In this document: positions 34,071-42,401 of the stretch, in pieces
Numbering within the stretch: position 1 is the stretch's first letter
Layout of the letters: every line of letters begins with the position of its first letter
Source of the DNA: Roseomonas gilardii
Lineage (GTDB): Bacteria > Pseudomonadota > Alphaproteobacteria > Acetobacterales > Acetobacteraceae
Assembly: GCF_001941945.1 (NCBI RefSeq)
Contig: NZ_CP015583.1
Coordinates: 3,738,001 to 3,802,000 of the forward strand
Reading direction: 5' to 3'
DNA length: 64,000 bases
Notes under the pieces: generated by a model
What the model saw: only the letters and a program-made list of their open reading frames with translations
The model's database searches: none
Told to the model about the DNA's origin: nothing
Translations under genes and position numbers: made by a program

Positions 34071-34108
34071 TTTTAAGTCGTCTGTGTCTACCGTTCCACC
34101 ACGCCCGC
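34071..34108 (-). pseudogene. tRNA-Leu(UAA) 5' half plus right attachment site
   Basis: Minus-strand 34108-34071 reads GCGGGCGTGGTGGAACGGTAGACACAGACGACTTAAAA: acceptor 5' strand, D arm, anticodon stem 5' strand and loop of tRNA-Leu. After the loop the sequence becomes unrelated element DNA (GCTCCTGTCAATG). The missing 3' half lies 5.8 kb away at 28229-28185. The core TTTTAAGTCG is 34071-34080. The tRNA promoter would remain upstream (higher coordinates), so a truncated transcript running into the element may still be made. Confidence 0.9.
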
Positions 34109-34379
34109 AATGACGCGGATGGACTTCCCGGGGAGCGCCACGGCCCATTCCTGGGACAGTCTTCCGGAGCCAGGGGATTTATCGGAAGCGGGGATGCAGT
34201 CAACCGCGCCCCGCCCCCGGGCCTCGTCCTGTGGCGGCTTCGCTTTCCGGCGATACCGCCTGGCTTGCCTCCGGGACGATCCAGGCCATGGCCCGTCCCG
34301 CGATCTCGACCGATGGTTGTCTGCCGTGGCGGCAACACACTCCCCGGTGGCTTCTTGGATGCATCCGCCCGGCTGTGGC

Positions 34380-35006
34380 ATGCTGGCCCGATCCCTGGTC
34401 CGATCGCTGGCCTGCGACGACCCGCCACCTGCCTGCCATGCCGCGGAGCACTCTTCTCCCTTGGTCGCCTCCCTGTCCGATCCGAACCTGTCCCTTGCCC
34501 GGACCGAGCAGCTGGTGCTCTTCGCCGCGGGAGGCGCACGGCTGGCCCTGCGCCGGGGGGCGATCCGGGAGCTGCTGCCCCTGCCGCGTCTCTGGGCCCC
34601 GCCCGGCCTGCCGCGGGTCCTGGCCGGCTTCCTGAACCTGGGGGGCGAGGCGGTGGCGGTGCTGCGCCTTTCGCGCCTGCTGGAGCCGGAAACGGAGATC
34701 CGGGCGGAGGATGATGCCGCGGCCAGCATCTACCGGCACCTCATCCTGCTCGATGACGGGCGGGGGCGTCTCGCGCTGCTGGTGGATCGGGTGCTGGATG
34801 TGGTGCGGGTGCCGGCGGAAAGCCTGCAGGCGCTGCCGGCGGAGCAGAGCCTGAACGGCTGCGCCGAGGCCGAGATCGCGCTGCCCGACGGCTTCGCCCG
34901 GCTCCTGGCGCCGGAACGGCTGCTGATGGAGCGCGAGCGCGCCACCCTGGCGGAGCTGGAAGGGCAGGCCCGCCGCCGCCTGGAGGACTGGGCCGCGCCA
35001 CCATGA
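34380..35006 (+). CDS. CheW-like chemosensory coupling protein (first copy)
   Basis: About 208 residues from the ATG at 34380. The CheW domain starts near TEQLVLFAAGGARLALRRGA and includes GFLNLGGEAVAVLRLSRLL and a C-terminal LALLVDRVLDVVRVPAES segment. It would couple the receptor to the CheA kinase at the inner membrane. The start is uncertain: the frame is open from 34110 and a TTG at 34461 lies closer to the domain. The stop overlaps the cheR start (ATGA at 35003-35006). It heads a chemosensory operon of at least eight genes. The position corresponds to WspB. Confidence 0.82.
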   Translation: MLARSLVRSLACDDPPPACHAAEHSSPLVASLSDPNLSLARTEQLVLFAAGGARLALRRGAIRELLPLPRLWAPPGLPRVLAGFLNLGGEAVAVLRLSRLLEPETEIRAEDDAAASIYRHLILLDDGRGRLALLVDRVLDVVRVPAESLQALPAEQSLNGCAEAEIALPDGFARLLAPERLLMERERATLAELEGQARRRLEDWAAPP

Positions 35007-36556
35007 GCGCCCGCCACGGCCTGCCGTCGCTGCTGCCGGATGCGGCCTTCCTGGAGATCAAGGGCCGCATCATCCGGCGCACCGGCCATTTCTACTACCA
35101 GGACAAGGACGATCTCCTCTGGGAACGCCTGCTGCGCCGGATGCGTGCCACGGCCTCGTCCTCCAGCGAGGCCTATCTCCGCCGCCTGGACGATCCCGCG
35201 ACCGGCGAGGCCGAATGGTCGGCGCTGGAGACCGAGATCACCATCGGCGAGACCTTCTTCTTCCGTTACGCGGAGCAGTTCGCCGCCCTTCGGGAACGCA
35301 TCCTGCCCGAACTGATCCGGCGCAACCGCGCGACGCGGCAGCTGCGGATCTGGAGCGCCGGCTGCGCCACCGGGGCGGAGCCCTATTCCATCGCCATCCT
35401 GCTGCACCGCCTGCTGGGCCGGGAGATCGGCGACTGGCGCTGCCGCATCCTGGGCACCGACATCAACGAAGCCTTCCTGGCCGCCGCGCGGGAAGCCCGC
35501 TTCAGCGCCTGGGCGCTGCGCAGCCTGCCGGCCGAGGAACGGGCGCAGGACTTCCTGCCCGACCCGTCCGGGCGGAGCTGGCGGCTGCGGCCGCCCTTCC
35601 GGTCCCTGGTGCGGTTCGAGCGGCACAATCTTCTCTCCCTACTGGACCCCGCCGCGCCGCTGGACCTGAGCGGCTTCGACCTGATCCTGTGCCGCAACGT
35701 GCTGATCTATTTCCACTCCGATACCGTGGCACGGCTGGTCAGGGCCCTGGGGGAAAGGCTGGCACCGGAGGGCTGGATGCTGCTGGGCCATGCCGAGCCC
35801 AATCCGGCCTTCGCCGCCTTCCTGTCGGTGGAGCAGTTGCCGGGCACCGTCGCCTATCGCCGCCGCCCCGCCTCCCCACCCCAGGCGGCGCCCGAGGCCG
35901 GCGCGGAGCTCCCCTCGGACGGGACGGCCGATGCGGCGCTCCCTTCCGGCCAGCCCTGGAGGATGCCGTGGCGGAGCTCGGGGCCGGAAGCCCCCGCCGA
36001 TCCGCCGCCCCTCTTCGTGCCCGTGGCATGGGCCGGGGCCGGAAGGACCGGGATGGGGCCGCCGCCCCTGCCATCGCCGCCATCCCCGCCACCGGCCCTG
36101 CATCTGCCCCCACCGGAACCCGGATTTCCCGACCCAGCCGGGCCGGAGGGCGGAACAGGGGCTTCGGCGCTGGAGCGGATCCGCGACCTGGCCAATCGCG
36201 GAGAGGCGGAAGCGGCGCGCGCCGCCTGTGCGGAGGCCCTGCGCGAGGACCCGATGCGGGCGGCGGCGCATTTCTACGACGGGCTGCTGGCCCGTGCGTT
36301 GGGCCAGGCGGTGGAAGCAGAGGCGGCGCTGCGGCGCGCCCTCTATCTGGACAGGAACTTCCTGGCCGCGCACTACCAGCTCGGCCTGCTGCTGCTGGAT
36401 CTCGGCCGGCGGCAGGAAGGACGGCGGGCCATCGCGACCGCCGCCCGGATCGCCCGCGCCCTGCCGGGGGAAACGCCTGTCGAGGAGGGGGACGGGATGA
36501 CCGCTGCCAACCTGCATGCCCTGGCCAGGCTGCAACTCGGCCTGTCCCTGTCCTGA
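35003..36556 (+). CDS. CheR-type receptor methyltransferase with C-terminal TPR (WspC-like)
   Basis: 517 residues. The N-terminal CheR helical part and SAM-dependent methyltransferase domain (residues ~1-290) include TEITIGETFFFRY, IWSAGCATGAEPYSIAILL and LILCRNVLIYFHSDTVARL. A long Pro-rich linker (~295-395) leads to C-terminal TPR-like repeats (LANRGEAEAARAACAEALRED, AALRRALYLDRNFLAAHYQL). It methylates glutamates on the MCP. The CheR-TPR fusion is typical of WspC and other alternative-function systems. Confidence 0.9.
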   Translation: MSARHGLPSLLPDAAFLEIKGRIIRRTGHFYYQDKDDLLWERLLRRMRATASSSSEAYLRRLDDPATGEAEWSALETEITIGETFFFRYAEQFAALRERILPELIRRNRATRQLRIWSAGCATGAEPYSIAILLHRLLGREIGDWRCRILGTDINEAFLAAAREARFSAWALRSLPAEERAQDFLPDPSGRSWRLRPPFRSLVRFERHNLLSLLDPAAPLDLSGFDLILCRNVLIYFHSDTVARLVRALGERLAPEGWMLLGHAEPNPAFAAFLSVEQLPGTVAYRRRPASPPQAAPEAGAELPSDGTADAALPSGQPWRMPWRSSGPEAPADPPPLFVPVAWAGAGRTGMGPPPLPSPPSPPPALHLPPPEPGFPDPAGPEGGTGASALERIRDLANRGEAEAARAACAEALREDPMRAAAHFYDGLLARALGQAVEAEAALRRALYLDRNFLAAHYQLGLLLLDLGRRQEGRRAIATAARIARALPGETPVEEGDGMTAANLHALARLQLGLSLS

Positions 36557-36566
36557 TGCCGGCCCC

Positions 36567-37220
36567 ATGACCAACGGAAGACCCGGACGGGACGCCGGCC
36601 CCGTGGAAACGCCGCCGGCGCTTCCGGCGGTGGGCGGGCTGAGCGAGGCGCGGGCCAGGCGCCTGCTGGATGAGCGGGCGGCCCGGCTGGCCGCGCGGCA
36701 GGGCCGGGCAACGGATACCGGTGCCGCCATGGCTCCCGTGTCGCCGCCTGTCCTGGCCTGCGCGCTCGGCCGGGAATGCTATGGCCTGCCGCTGGAACGG
36801 CTGCTCGCGGTGCAGCCGGCCACCGCCCTGGCGGGCCTGCCGGTGATGTCGCCGCCGCTTCTGGGTCTCTTCGCCCGCGCCGGACAGCCCTATGCGGTGC
36901 TGGACCTAGCGGCGATGCTTGGCCTCCCCTCCACCGGTCCGGGGCAGGCGGACGGCCCGGCGGGCCATCTGCTGCTGCTGCGCGGCCAGCCGGACCGCCC
37001 GGCCCTGCGGGTGGCCCTGCGGGTGGACCGCGCGCTGGGCGTGGTCACCCCGCGCCCCCTGGCCGCGCCGTCCGGAGCACCGGGCGACCGCAGCGCCGTC
37101 GCCGGGCGCGGGCTGGTCCCGGCCGGGGCGCTCGGCCCCCGGGAAACGGTGCTCGGCCTGCTCGATCCCGACCGCCTGCTGCAACCCTTCCTATCCGCCA
37201 CCTCCGCTGCGGGAGCCTGA
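36567..37220 (+). CDS. CheW-like coupling protein (second copy, WspD-like)
   Basis: 217 residues. The N-terminal ~60 residues are Ala/Arg-rich (LSEARARRLLDERAARLAAR), followed by a CheW domain (LACALGRECYGLPLERLLAV, GLFARAGQPYAVLDLAAML, RVALRVDRALGVVTPR). The Wsp-type duplication of CheW around CheR-TPR is conserved here. The ATG at 36567 lies 10 bp after the cheR stop. It ends 6 bp before the MCP start. Confidence 0.85.
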   Translation: MTNGRPGRDAGPVETPPALPAVGGLSEARARRLLDERAARLAARQGRATDTGAAMAPVSPPVLACALGRECYGLPLERLLAVQPATALAGLPVMSPPLLGLFARAGQPYAVLDLAAMLGLPSTGPGQADGPAGHLLLLRGQPDRPALRVALRVDRALGVVTPRPLAAPSGAPGDRSAVAGRGLVPAGALGPRETVLGLLDPDRLLQPFLSATSAAGA

Positions 37221-37226
37221 ATCCGC

Positions 37227-38894
37227 GTGTCGATCGCCAATCGTATCCTTTTCGGCTTCGTCGTCCTGATCCTGATGCTGGCCGGTCTCGGCTGGTACGG
37301 GCTGAGCCAGCTCAGCCTCGTGCGCGACACGACGGACACCATCGTCACCCGCGACCTCGCCATGATGCGCCAGCTCGATTCGGTGCGGACCGAGAGCCTG
37401 ACCGTGCAGGAGGCGCGCAACACCGCCGTGTCCCGCTTCCTGCTGCGCCGGCTGGACCGGTCGGTGCCCGACGACGACTCCCAGCGGATCTGGAACGACG
37501 CCCATGGCCGTTCGGAGGCCGCGATCCGCGACGCCCGCGACCGCGCCCGCCGCTTCGGCGACAGTTCGGTCTCGGAAGACCGCCGGCGCTCCTGGCAGCG
37601 CCTGAACCAGGCCCTGGAGCGCGGCGCCGGAATCCTAGGCCAGATGCGGGGCCTGACGGAGAAGCAGTTCGCGGCGATCCGCGCCAACGACCTGGAAGGC
37701 GTGAACGCCGTTTCGGCCCCGATCCTGACCCTGTCGCACGAGCTCGACACCTCCCTGCAGCAGGCCGATGCCGAGTTGGACGAGGCCCTGGCGGCCGGGC
37801 AGACCGTGGTGGCCAAGACCTATGAGGACAGCCGCTTCTCCGTGCTGGCGGTGCTGGGCGTCGCCGTGCTGGTCGGGGTGATCCTGGCGGCACTCGTGCG
37901 CCGGACCATCAGCGCGCCGCTTTCGGCCTTCATGGAATTCGTCGCCCGCGTCGGCCGGGGCGACCTGTCGGGCGCCGCGGCCGCCACGGGCAAGGACGAG
38001 ATCGGCCAGCTCGGCGCCACGCTGAACGGGATGGTGGAGGGGCTGCGGCAGCTCACCCGGCAGAGCCGGGAGGTGACCGAGAACCTCAACGCCGCCGCCG
38101 CCGAGATCCGCGCCTCCACCCAGGAACAGGCGGCGGGCGTCGAGGAGCAGCTCGCGGCGGTGCAGGAGACGGCGGCCACGGCCGACGAGATCACGCATAC
38201 CGGCACGCAGATCGGCAAGCGGGCGCAGGAGGTCATCACCTCCGCCCAGGCGGCGGCGCGCAACAGCAGCGCCGGCCTGCGCGCCGTGGACGACACGATG
38301 CGGGCCATGGATTCGATCCGCGAGCAGGCGGAGGCCGTGGCCTCGAACATCGTGTCGCTGAGCGAGAAGACCCAGGCGATCGGCGAGATCATCGCCACGG
38401 TGAACGATATCTCGGAACGCTCCCACCTGTTGGCGCTGAACGCCGCCATCGAGGCGGCGGCGGCGGGCGAGCAGGGGCGCTCCTTCGCCGTGGTGGCGGC
38501 GGAGATGAAGACGCTCGCCGACCAGGCCAAGGAGGCGACCGGGCAGGTGCGCTCGATCCTGAGCGACATCCAGCGCGGCATCAGCGCCTCGGTGATGCTG
38601 ACGGAGGAGGCGGTGAAGCGCGTTTCCGCCGGCAAGGCGCGCACCGACACCACCCATGCCACGATCCGCGAGATCACCGGCAGCATCCAGGAAAGCGTGC
38701 AGACCTTCCAGCAGATCGTCGCCTCCACCAACCAGCAGCAGCTGGGCATCGAGCAGGTGATGGGCGCGCTGGGCAACATCCGGCAGGCGAGCCAGCAGAC
38801 GGCGGCCAGCACGCGGCAGCTCGACACGGCGGCCGGCAATCTCAGCCAGCTGGCGCAGCAGCTCGTCGCGCTGGCCGACCGCTACCGGCTCTGA
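37227..38894 (+). CDS. Methyl-accepting chemotaxis protein
   Basis: 555 residues: TM1 at residues ~8-27 (LFGFVVLILMLAGLGWYGL), a four-helix-bundle periplasmic domain (~30-205), TM2 (~208-228, LGVAVLVGVILAALV), HAMP, and a cytoplasmic signalling domain. The hairpin tip is ISERSHLLALNAAIEAAAAGEQGRSFAVVA, the CheA/CheW contact site. The start is GTG, 7 bp after the second cheW stop. No CheB/CheR-tethering C-terminal pentapeptide is evident. The ligand is unknown. The MCP stands in the middle of the operon rather than first, unlike classical Wsp. Confidence 0.93.
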   Translation: MSIANRILFGFVVLILMLAGLGWYGLSQLSLVRDTTDTIVTRDLAMMRQLDSVRTESLTVQEARNTAVSRFLLRRLDRSVPDDDSQRIWNDAHGRSEAAIRDARDRARRFGDSSVSEDRRRSWQRLNQALERGAGILGQMRGLTEKQFAAIRANDLEGVNAVSAPILTLSHELDTSLQQADAELDEALAAGQTVVAKTYEDSRFSVLAVLGVAVLVGVILAALVRRTISAPLSAFMEFVARVGRGDLSGAAAATGKDEIGQLGATLNGMVEGLRQLTRQSREVTENLNAAAAEIRASTQEQAAGVEEQLAAVQETAATADEITHTGTQIGKRAQEVITSAQAAARNSSAGLRAVDDTMRAMDSIREQAEAVASNIVSLSEKTQAIGEIIATVNDISERSHLLALNAAIEAAAAGEQGRSFAVVAAEMKTLADQAKEATGQVRSILSDIQRGISASVMLTEEAVKRVSAGKARTDTTHATIREITGSIQESVQTFQQIVASTNQQQLGIEQVMGALGNIRQASQQTAASTRQLDTAAGNLSQLAQQLVALADRYRL

Positions 38895-38928
38895 GCGCGG
38901 CACCGGCGAACGGAAAGGCCGCGCGCGC

Positions 38929-41292
38929 ATGTCCGACTTCCGCCAGGAACTGCTGGCCGCCTTCGCGGTGGAGCACCGGGAACACCTGGATGCCATCCGT
39001 GCCGCCCTGGCGGCGGCGGAGGCCGGGCGTCCGCTGGACCTGCGCGACATCTTCCGCCGCGCGCACAGCCTGAAAGGCGCCGCCCGGGCGGTGGACCTGC
39101 CCGCGGTGGAGGAATTGGCGCACCGGCTGGAGGCGCTCTTCTCCCGGCTGGGCGAGGGCGGGATGGCGCTGGATGCCCGGGTCCAGGCCGTGGCGCAGCA
39201 GGGGCTGGACGCTGTCGAGACGCAGGTGGCCGGGCATCTGGCCACCCCGCCGGGGGAGGCCGGGCCGCCCCCGCCGGCGGCAGCCCTGGCAGCGCTCGAT
39301 GCGCTGCTGGGCACCGCGCCGGAGGGCCGGGCGGAGGCGGCGGTTCCAGCCGCCATGCCGGCGCGGCGCGACGGAGCGGAACGGCCCGGTGGGGGAGCAG
39401 AGGCGGCGCCCGCCGCCGAAGCCGCCATGCCCGCGCCCGCCGAGCGGCATCCTGCGCCGGGCGGCGGCGAGTATCTGCGGGTCGAAGCGGGGCGCGTTGA
39501 TGCCCTGTCCGGCCTGCTGCACGAACTGTCCGGGGAATTGCAGCGGCAGGACCGGCAGGCGGAGGCGCTGCGCCGGCTGGAGCGCCGGCTGCGGGGGCTG
39601 CGCCGGAACTGGCAGGACCTGCGCGGCGAGTCCGGAGGCGGCACGGAGGCGCGGCAGCGGGAATTCGACCTGGCGCTGTCCGGCCTGGGCCGGGACGTCG
39701 CTGCCCTGGCCCGCGACGGCCGGGACGCCGCCTGGAACGCGGATCAGCTGTCGCGCCGCCTGCGCCAGGGGGTGGAGCGGATCTCCCTGGTCCCGGCCGA
39801 GGCGGTGCTCGGCGGCCTGGGTTCCATGACGCGCGACCTCGCACGCTCCGAGGGCCGGGAGATCGCGCTGCGGCTGGAAGGGCTGGACACCGAGGCCGAC
39901 CGCCGCGTGCTGCAGGCGTTGAAGGACCCGGTGCTGCACCTGCTGCGCAATGCCGTGGGGCATGGCGGCGAACCGCCGAAGCGGCGGCGGGCCCTGGGCA
40001 AGCCGGAACGGGGCGAGGTCGGCCTGCGTGTCGAACTGGGCGGCGGCCGGCTGCGGCTGCGCGTCTTCGACGATGGCGCCGGGCCGGACCTGGAGCGCAT
40101 CGAGGCCCAGGCGGTGCGCCAGGGCCTGCTGCCCGCCCGCAGCACCGAGGCCCCGCCCCCCGCCGAGGACCGCCTCCTCGCCCTGGTCTTCGAACCCGGC
40201 TTCTCCACCGCCGAGGCGGTGGGCCGGCTGTCGGGACGCGGCATGGGCCTGTCGGTGGTGGCGGAGGCGGCGCGGGCGCTGCACGGCCATGCGCTGATGC
40301 GCCGGCGCCATCCCTGGGGGACGGAGGTGGTGATCGACCTGCCCTTCTCCGCCGCCCGGCAGAACGTGCTGCTGCTGGAGGCCGGCGGCCACCCCCTGGC
40401 CCTGCCGACCCATGGGTTGGAGCGTCTGCTGCGCCTGCCCGAGGCGGCGCTGCAATGGGCGGAAGGCCACCTTGCCACCCGCATCGCATGGGGTGGACGG
40501 GACGTTATGCTTCCCGTGACGAACCTCGCCTCCCTTCTCGGCGTTCCCGGCGCCCGGCTGCCCATTGAGGCGGGCCATCTGAGCACGGTCCTGCTGCGGG
40601 CCGGGGAGCGGCGCTGCCTGCTGGCGGTGGAGGCGCTCTCCGACGTGCGGACGTTGCCGGTCTCCGCACTGGATGCGGGCGCGGGCGGAGGCTGGGGGCT
40701 GGACCCGGCCCTGGTCTCCGGCCTGGTCCTGCCGGCGGGGAGCCTGGTGCCGCTGTTGCGCCCCGAAGGGCTGATGGACCGCTGGCTGCGCGGTCTGGGC
40801 GGCTCCGGCGAAGGCCATGGCGAGGCGCCCGAGGCCGCCGGGCAGCGGGGCGACAGGCTGGGCCTGCTGCCGCGCCCCGGTGCCCCCTCCGGCGTGGCGG
40901 CAGAAAGTACGGAGGCCGGCGATCGCGCCGGCATCCTGGTGGTGGACGATTCCATCACCACGCGGACCCTGGAGAAGAGCATCCTGGAGGCGCAGGGCTA
41001 CCGCGTCCTGCTGGCCGTGGACGGGGTGGAGGCGCTGAACCTCCTGCGCGGCGGCGAGGCGGTGATCGATCTGGTGCTCGCGGATGTGGAGATGCCGCGG
41101 ATGGACGGCTTCGGTCTCCTGCAGGCCATCAAGAACGACCCGCGCCTCGCCGGCCTGCCGGTGATCCTGATGACCTCCCGCGCCGACGAGGAGGACATCC
41201 GGCGCGGCCTGGAGCTGGGCGCCGGGGCCTATCTCACCAAGCAGAAGTTCGACCAGCGCGAACTCCTGGCCACGATCGGGCAATTGCTGTGA
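38929..41292 (+). CDS. Hybrid chemotaxis kinase CheA-REC (WspE-like)
   Basis: 787 residues. The N-terminal Hpt domain has phospho-acceptor H46 in RRAHSLKGAARAVD. After a Pro/Ala linker come the dimerisation helices, an HATPase (N box LLRNAVGHG, where canonical CheA has N..DHG; DDGAGPD; SGRGMGLSVV), a CheW-like regulatory domain (~475-625) and a C-terminal receiver with D719 (LVLADVEMPRMDG). I see no P2 docking domain, which is common in CheA-REC hybrids. The stop overlaps the cheB start (GTGA). Confidence 0.92.
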   Translation: MSDFRQELLAAFAVEHREHLDAIRAALAAAEAGRPLDLRDIFRRAHSLKGAARAVDLPAVEELAHRLEALFSRLGEGGMALDARVQAVAQQGLDAVETQVAGHLATPPGEAGPPPPAAALAALDALLGTAPEGRAEAAVPAAMPARRDGAERPGGGAEAAPAAEAAMPAPAERHPAPGGGEYLRVEAGRVDALSGLLHELSGELQRQDRQAEALRRLERRLRGLRRNWQDLRGESGGGTEARQREFDLALSGLGRDVAALARDGRDAAWNADQLSRRLRQGVERISLVPAEAVLGGLGSMTRDLARSEGREIALRLEGLDTEADRRVLQALKDPVLHLLRNAVGHGGEPPKRRRALGKPERGEVGLRVELGGGRLRLRVFDDGAGPDLERIEAQAVRQGLLPARSTEAPPPAEDRLLALVFEPGFSTAEAVGRLSGRGMGLSVVAEAARALHGHALMRRRHPWGTEVVIDLPFSAARQNVLLLEAGGHPLALPTHGLERLLRLPEAALQWAEGHLATRIAWGGRDVMLPVTNLASLLGVPGARLPIEAGHLSTVLLRAGERRCLLAVEALSDVRTLPVSALDAGAGGGWGLDPALVSGLVLPAGSLVPLLRPEGLMDRWLRGLGGSGEGHGEAPEAAGQRGDRLGLLPRPGAPSGVAAESTEAGDRAGILVVDDSITTRTLEKSILEAQGYRVLLAVDGVEALNLLRGGEAVIDLVLADVEMPRMDGFGLLQAIKNDPRLAGLPVILMTSRADEEDIRRGLELGAGAYLTKQKFDQRELLATIGQLL

Positions 41293-42401
41293 ACGGCACT
41301 ACCCCTTCTCACGGGCAGCCCGGCTCGGGGCAGACGCTGCCCGTCCGGGTCATGATCGTGGAGGACTCGCTGGTGGTGCGCCAGCTCCTCACGCACATCA
41401 TCGCCCGCGACCCGCGCCTGCTGCTGGTGGGAGCGGTGGAATCGGCGGAGGAGGCCCTGCGCTCGTTGCCGCGCCTGCGGCCCGATGTCGTTTCCATGGA
41501 TATCCGCCTGCCCGGCATGGACGGGCTGGAGGCGACGCGGCAGATCATGGAGGAGAACCCGACGCCGATCGTGGTGATCGCCGACGCGGTGGAGGATGCC
41601 TCGCTGCGCATCTCCATGAACGCACTGCGCGCCGGGGCGCTCTCGGTCGTGGAGAAGCCGGTCGGCCTGTCCTCCCGCCACTACGAGGCGATCGCGGAGG
41701 AGATCTGCACCCAGCTCTTCATCATGAGCCAGGTGCCGGTGATCCGGCGCCGCGCCATCGGCCGCGCCGCCGAGCCGCCCTTCCCCGCATTCCCGGAACC
41801 CGCCCCCCCCATGACGGCGCCGGTGCGCCCGGCGGTGGTGGCCATGGCCGCCTCCACCGGCGGGCCGCCCGCCCTGGCGCGGGTGATCGGCGCCCTGCCC
41901 GCCCGCTTCCCGGCGCCGATCCTGCTGGTGCAGCACATGGGGGCGCCTTTCATGGAGGGCTTCGCCGCCTGGCTGGACGGTCTCGTTCCCTTGAAGGTGG
42001 AAATCGGCCGGGACGGGGTGACGCCCCTGCCCGGCCATGTCTATGTGGCGCCCGGCGACCGGCACCTGCTGTTGTCGCAGGCCGGTCCGTTGCAGGTCAG
42101 CGCCGGCCCGCCGGTGGGCGGCCAGCGCCCCTCGGCCAATCTGCTGTTCCAGTCCGTGGCGCAGGCCGCCGGGGCCAGGGGGCTGGGCATCCTGCTGACC
42201 GGCATGGGCGAGGACGGAGCGAGGGGACTGACGGAGTTGCGGCGGCAGGGCGGCTTCACCATCACCGAGCATGAGAGCAGCGCGGTCGTCTATGGCATGC
42301 CGGCGGCGGCGGTGCGGCTGGGCGGTTCCTCGGCGAGCCTGCCGCTGCACCTGATTGCACCGCGCCTGCTGCGCCTGGCCATGCCGGAGGCAGGCACATG
42401 A
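41289..42401 (+). CDS. cheB: Chemotaxis response regulator protein-glutamate methylesterase CheB (WspF-like)
   Basis: 370 residues. A receiver domain with phospho-acceptor D71 (VVSMDIRLPGMDG) and conserved Lys in EKPV is followed by a linker and a methylesterase domain. Its catalytic set is S189 (MAASTGGPPAL), H216 (LLVQHMGAPF) and D309 (TGMGEDGARG). It removes methyl groups from the MCP. The start is GTG, overlapping the cheA stop, and its own stop overlaps the next start (ATGA at 42398-42401). Confidence 0.94.
   Translation: MNGTTPSHGQPGSGQTLPVRVMIVEDSLVVRQLLTHIIARDPRLLLVGAVESAEEALRSLPRLRPDVVSMDIRLPGMDGLEATRQIMEENPTPIVVIADAVEDASLRISMNALRAGALSVVEKPVGLSSRHYEAIAEEICTQLFIMSQVPVIRRRAIGRAAEPPFPAFPEPAPPMTAPVRPAVVAMAASTGGPPALARVIGALPARFPAPILLVQHMGAPFMEGFAAWLDGLVPLKVEIGRDGVTPLPGHVYVAPGDRHLLLSQAGPLQVSAGPPVGGQRPSANLLFQSVAQAAGARGLGILLTGMGEDGARGLTELRRQGGFTITEHESSAVVYGMPAAAVRLGGSSASLPLHLIAPRLLRLAMPEAGT

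Larger units (their letters stand above)
28230..34080. mobile_element. Integrated T7-like podovirus-derived element in tRNA-Leu
   Basis: The element is bounded by the 10-bp direct repeat TTTTAAGTCG and splits the host tRNA-Leu(UAA). All recognisable phage genes lie on the minus strand in T7-like late order: RNA polymerase N-terminal domain joined to a tail fibre, holin-like gene, two tiny membrane peptides, small terminase, large terminase joined to integrase, HNH. It ends with a phage-borne tRNA-Leu(UAA) next to the left core. Capsid, portal, tail-tube and DNA replication genes are missing. GC is visibly lower than in the flanks. All reading frames are intact except that the HNH frame has no stop before the tRNA. 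It is probably a remnant or a helper-dependent mini-element. Confidence 0.85.
33869..34379. other. Right-end attachment region and chemosensory leader
   Basis: 511 bp without a convincing complete gene. In order it holds: an AGAGGT-GCA-ACCTCT inverted repeat (33897-33911); two GTCTC motifs (33942-33946, 33951-33955); a terminator-like hairpin; a 22-bp palindrome; the right attachment core; the 5' half of the split tRNA-Leu; and ~270 bp before the first cheW start. The cheW frame is open through most of the last part, so an earlier start is possible. Confidence 0.6.

Noticed and set aside
34110-34380. cheW starting at 34110
   Set aside because: The extra 90 residues are unlike any CheW extension and begin 2 bp from the tRNA half; kept only as an open possibility.
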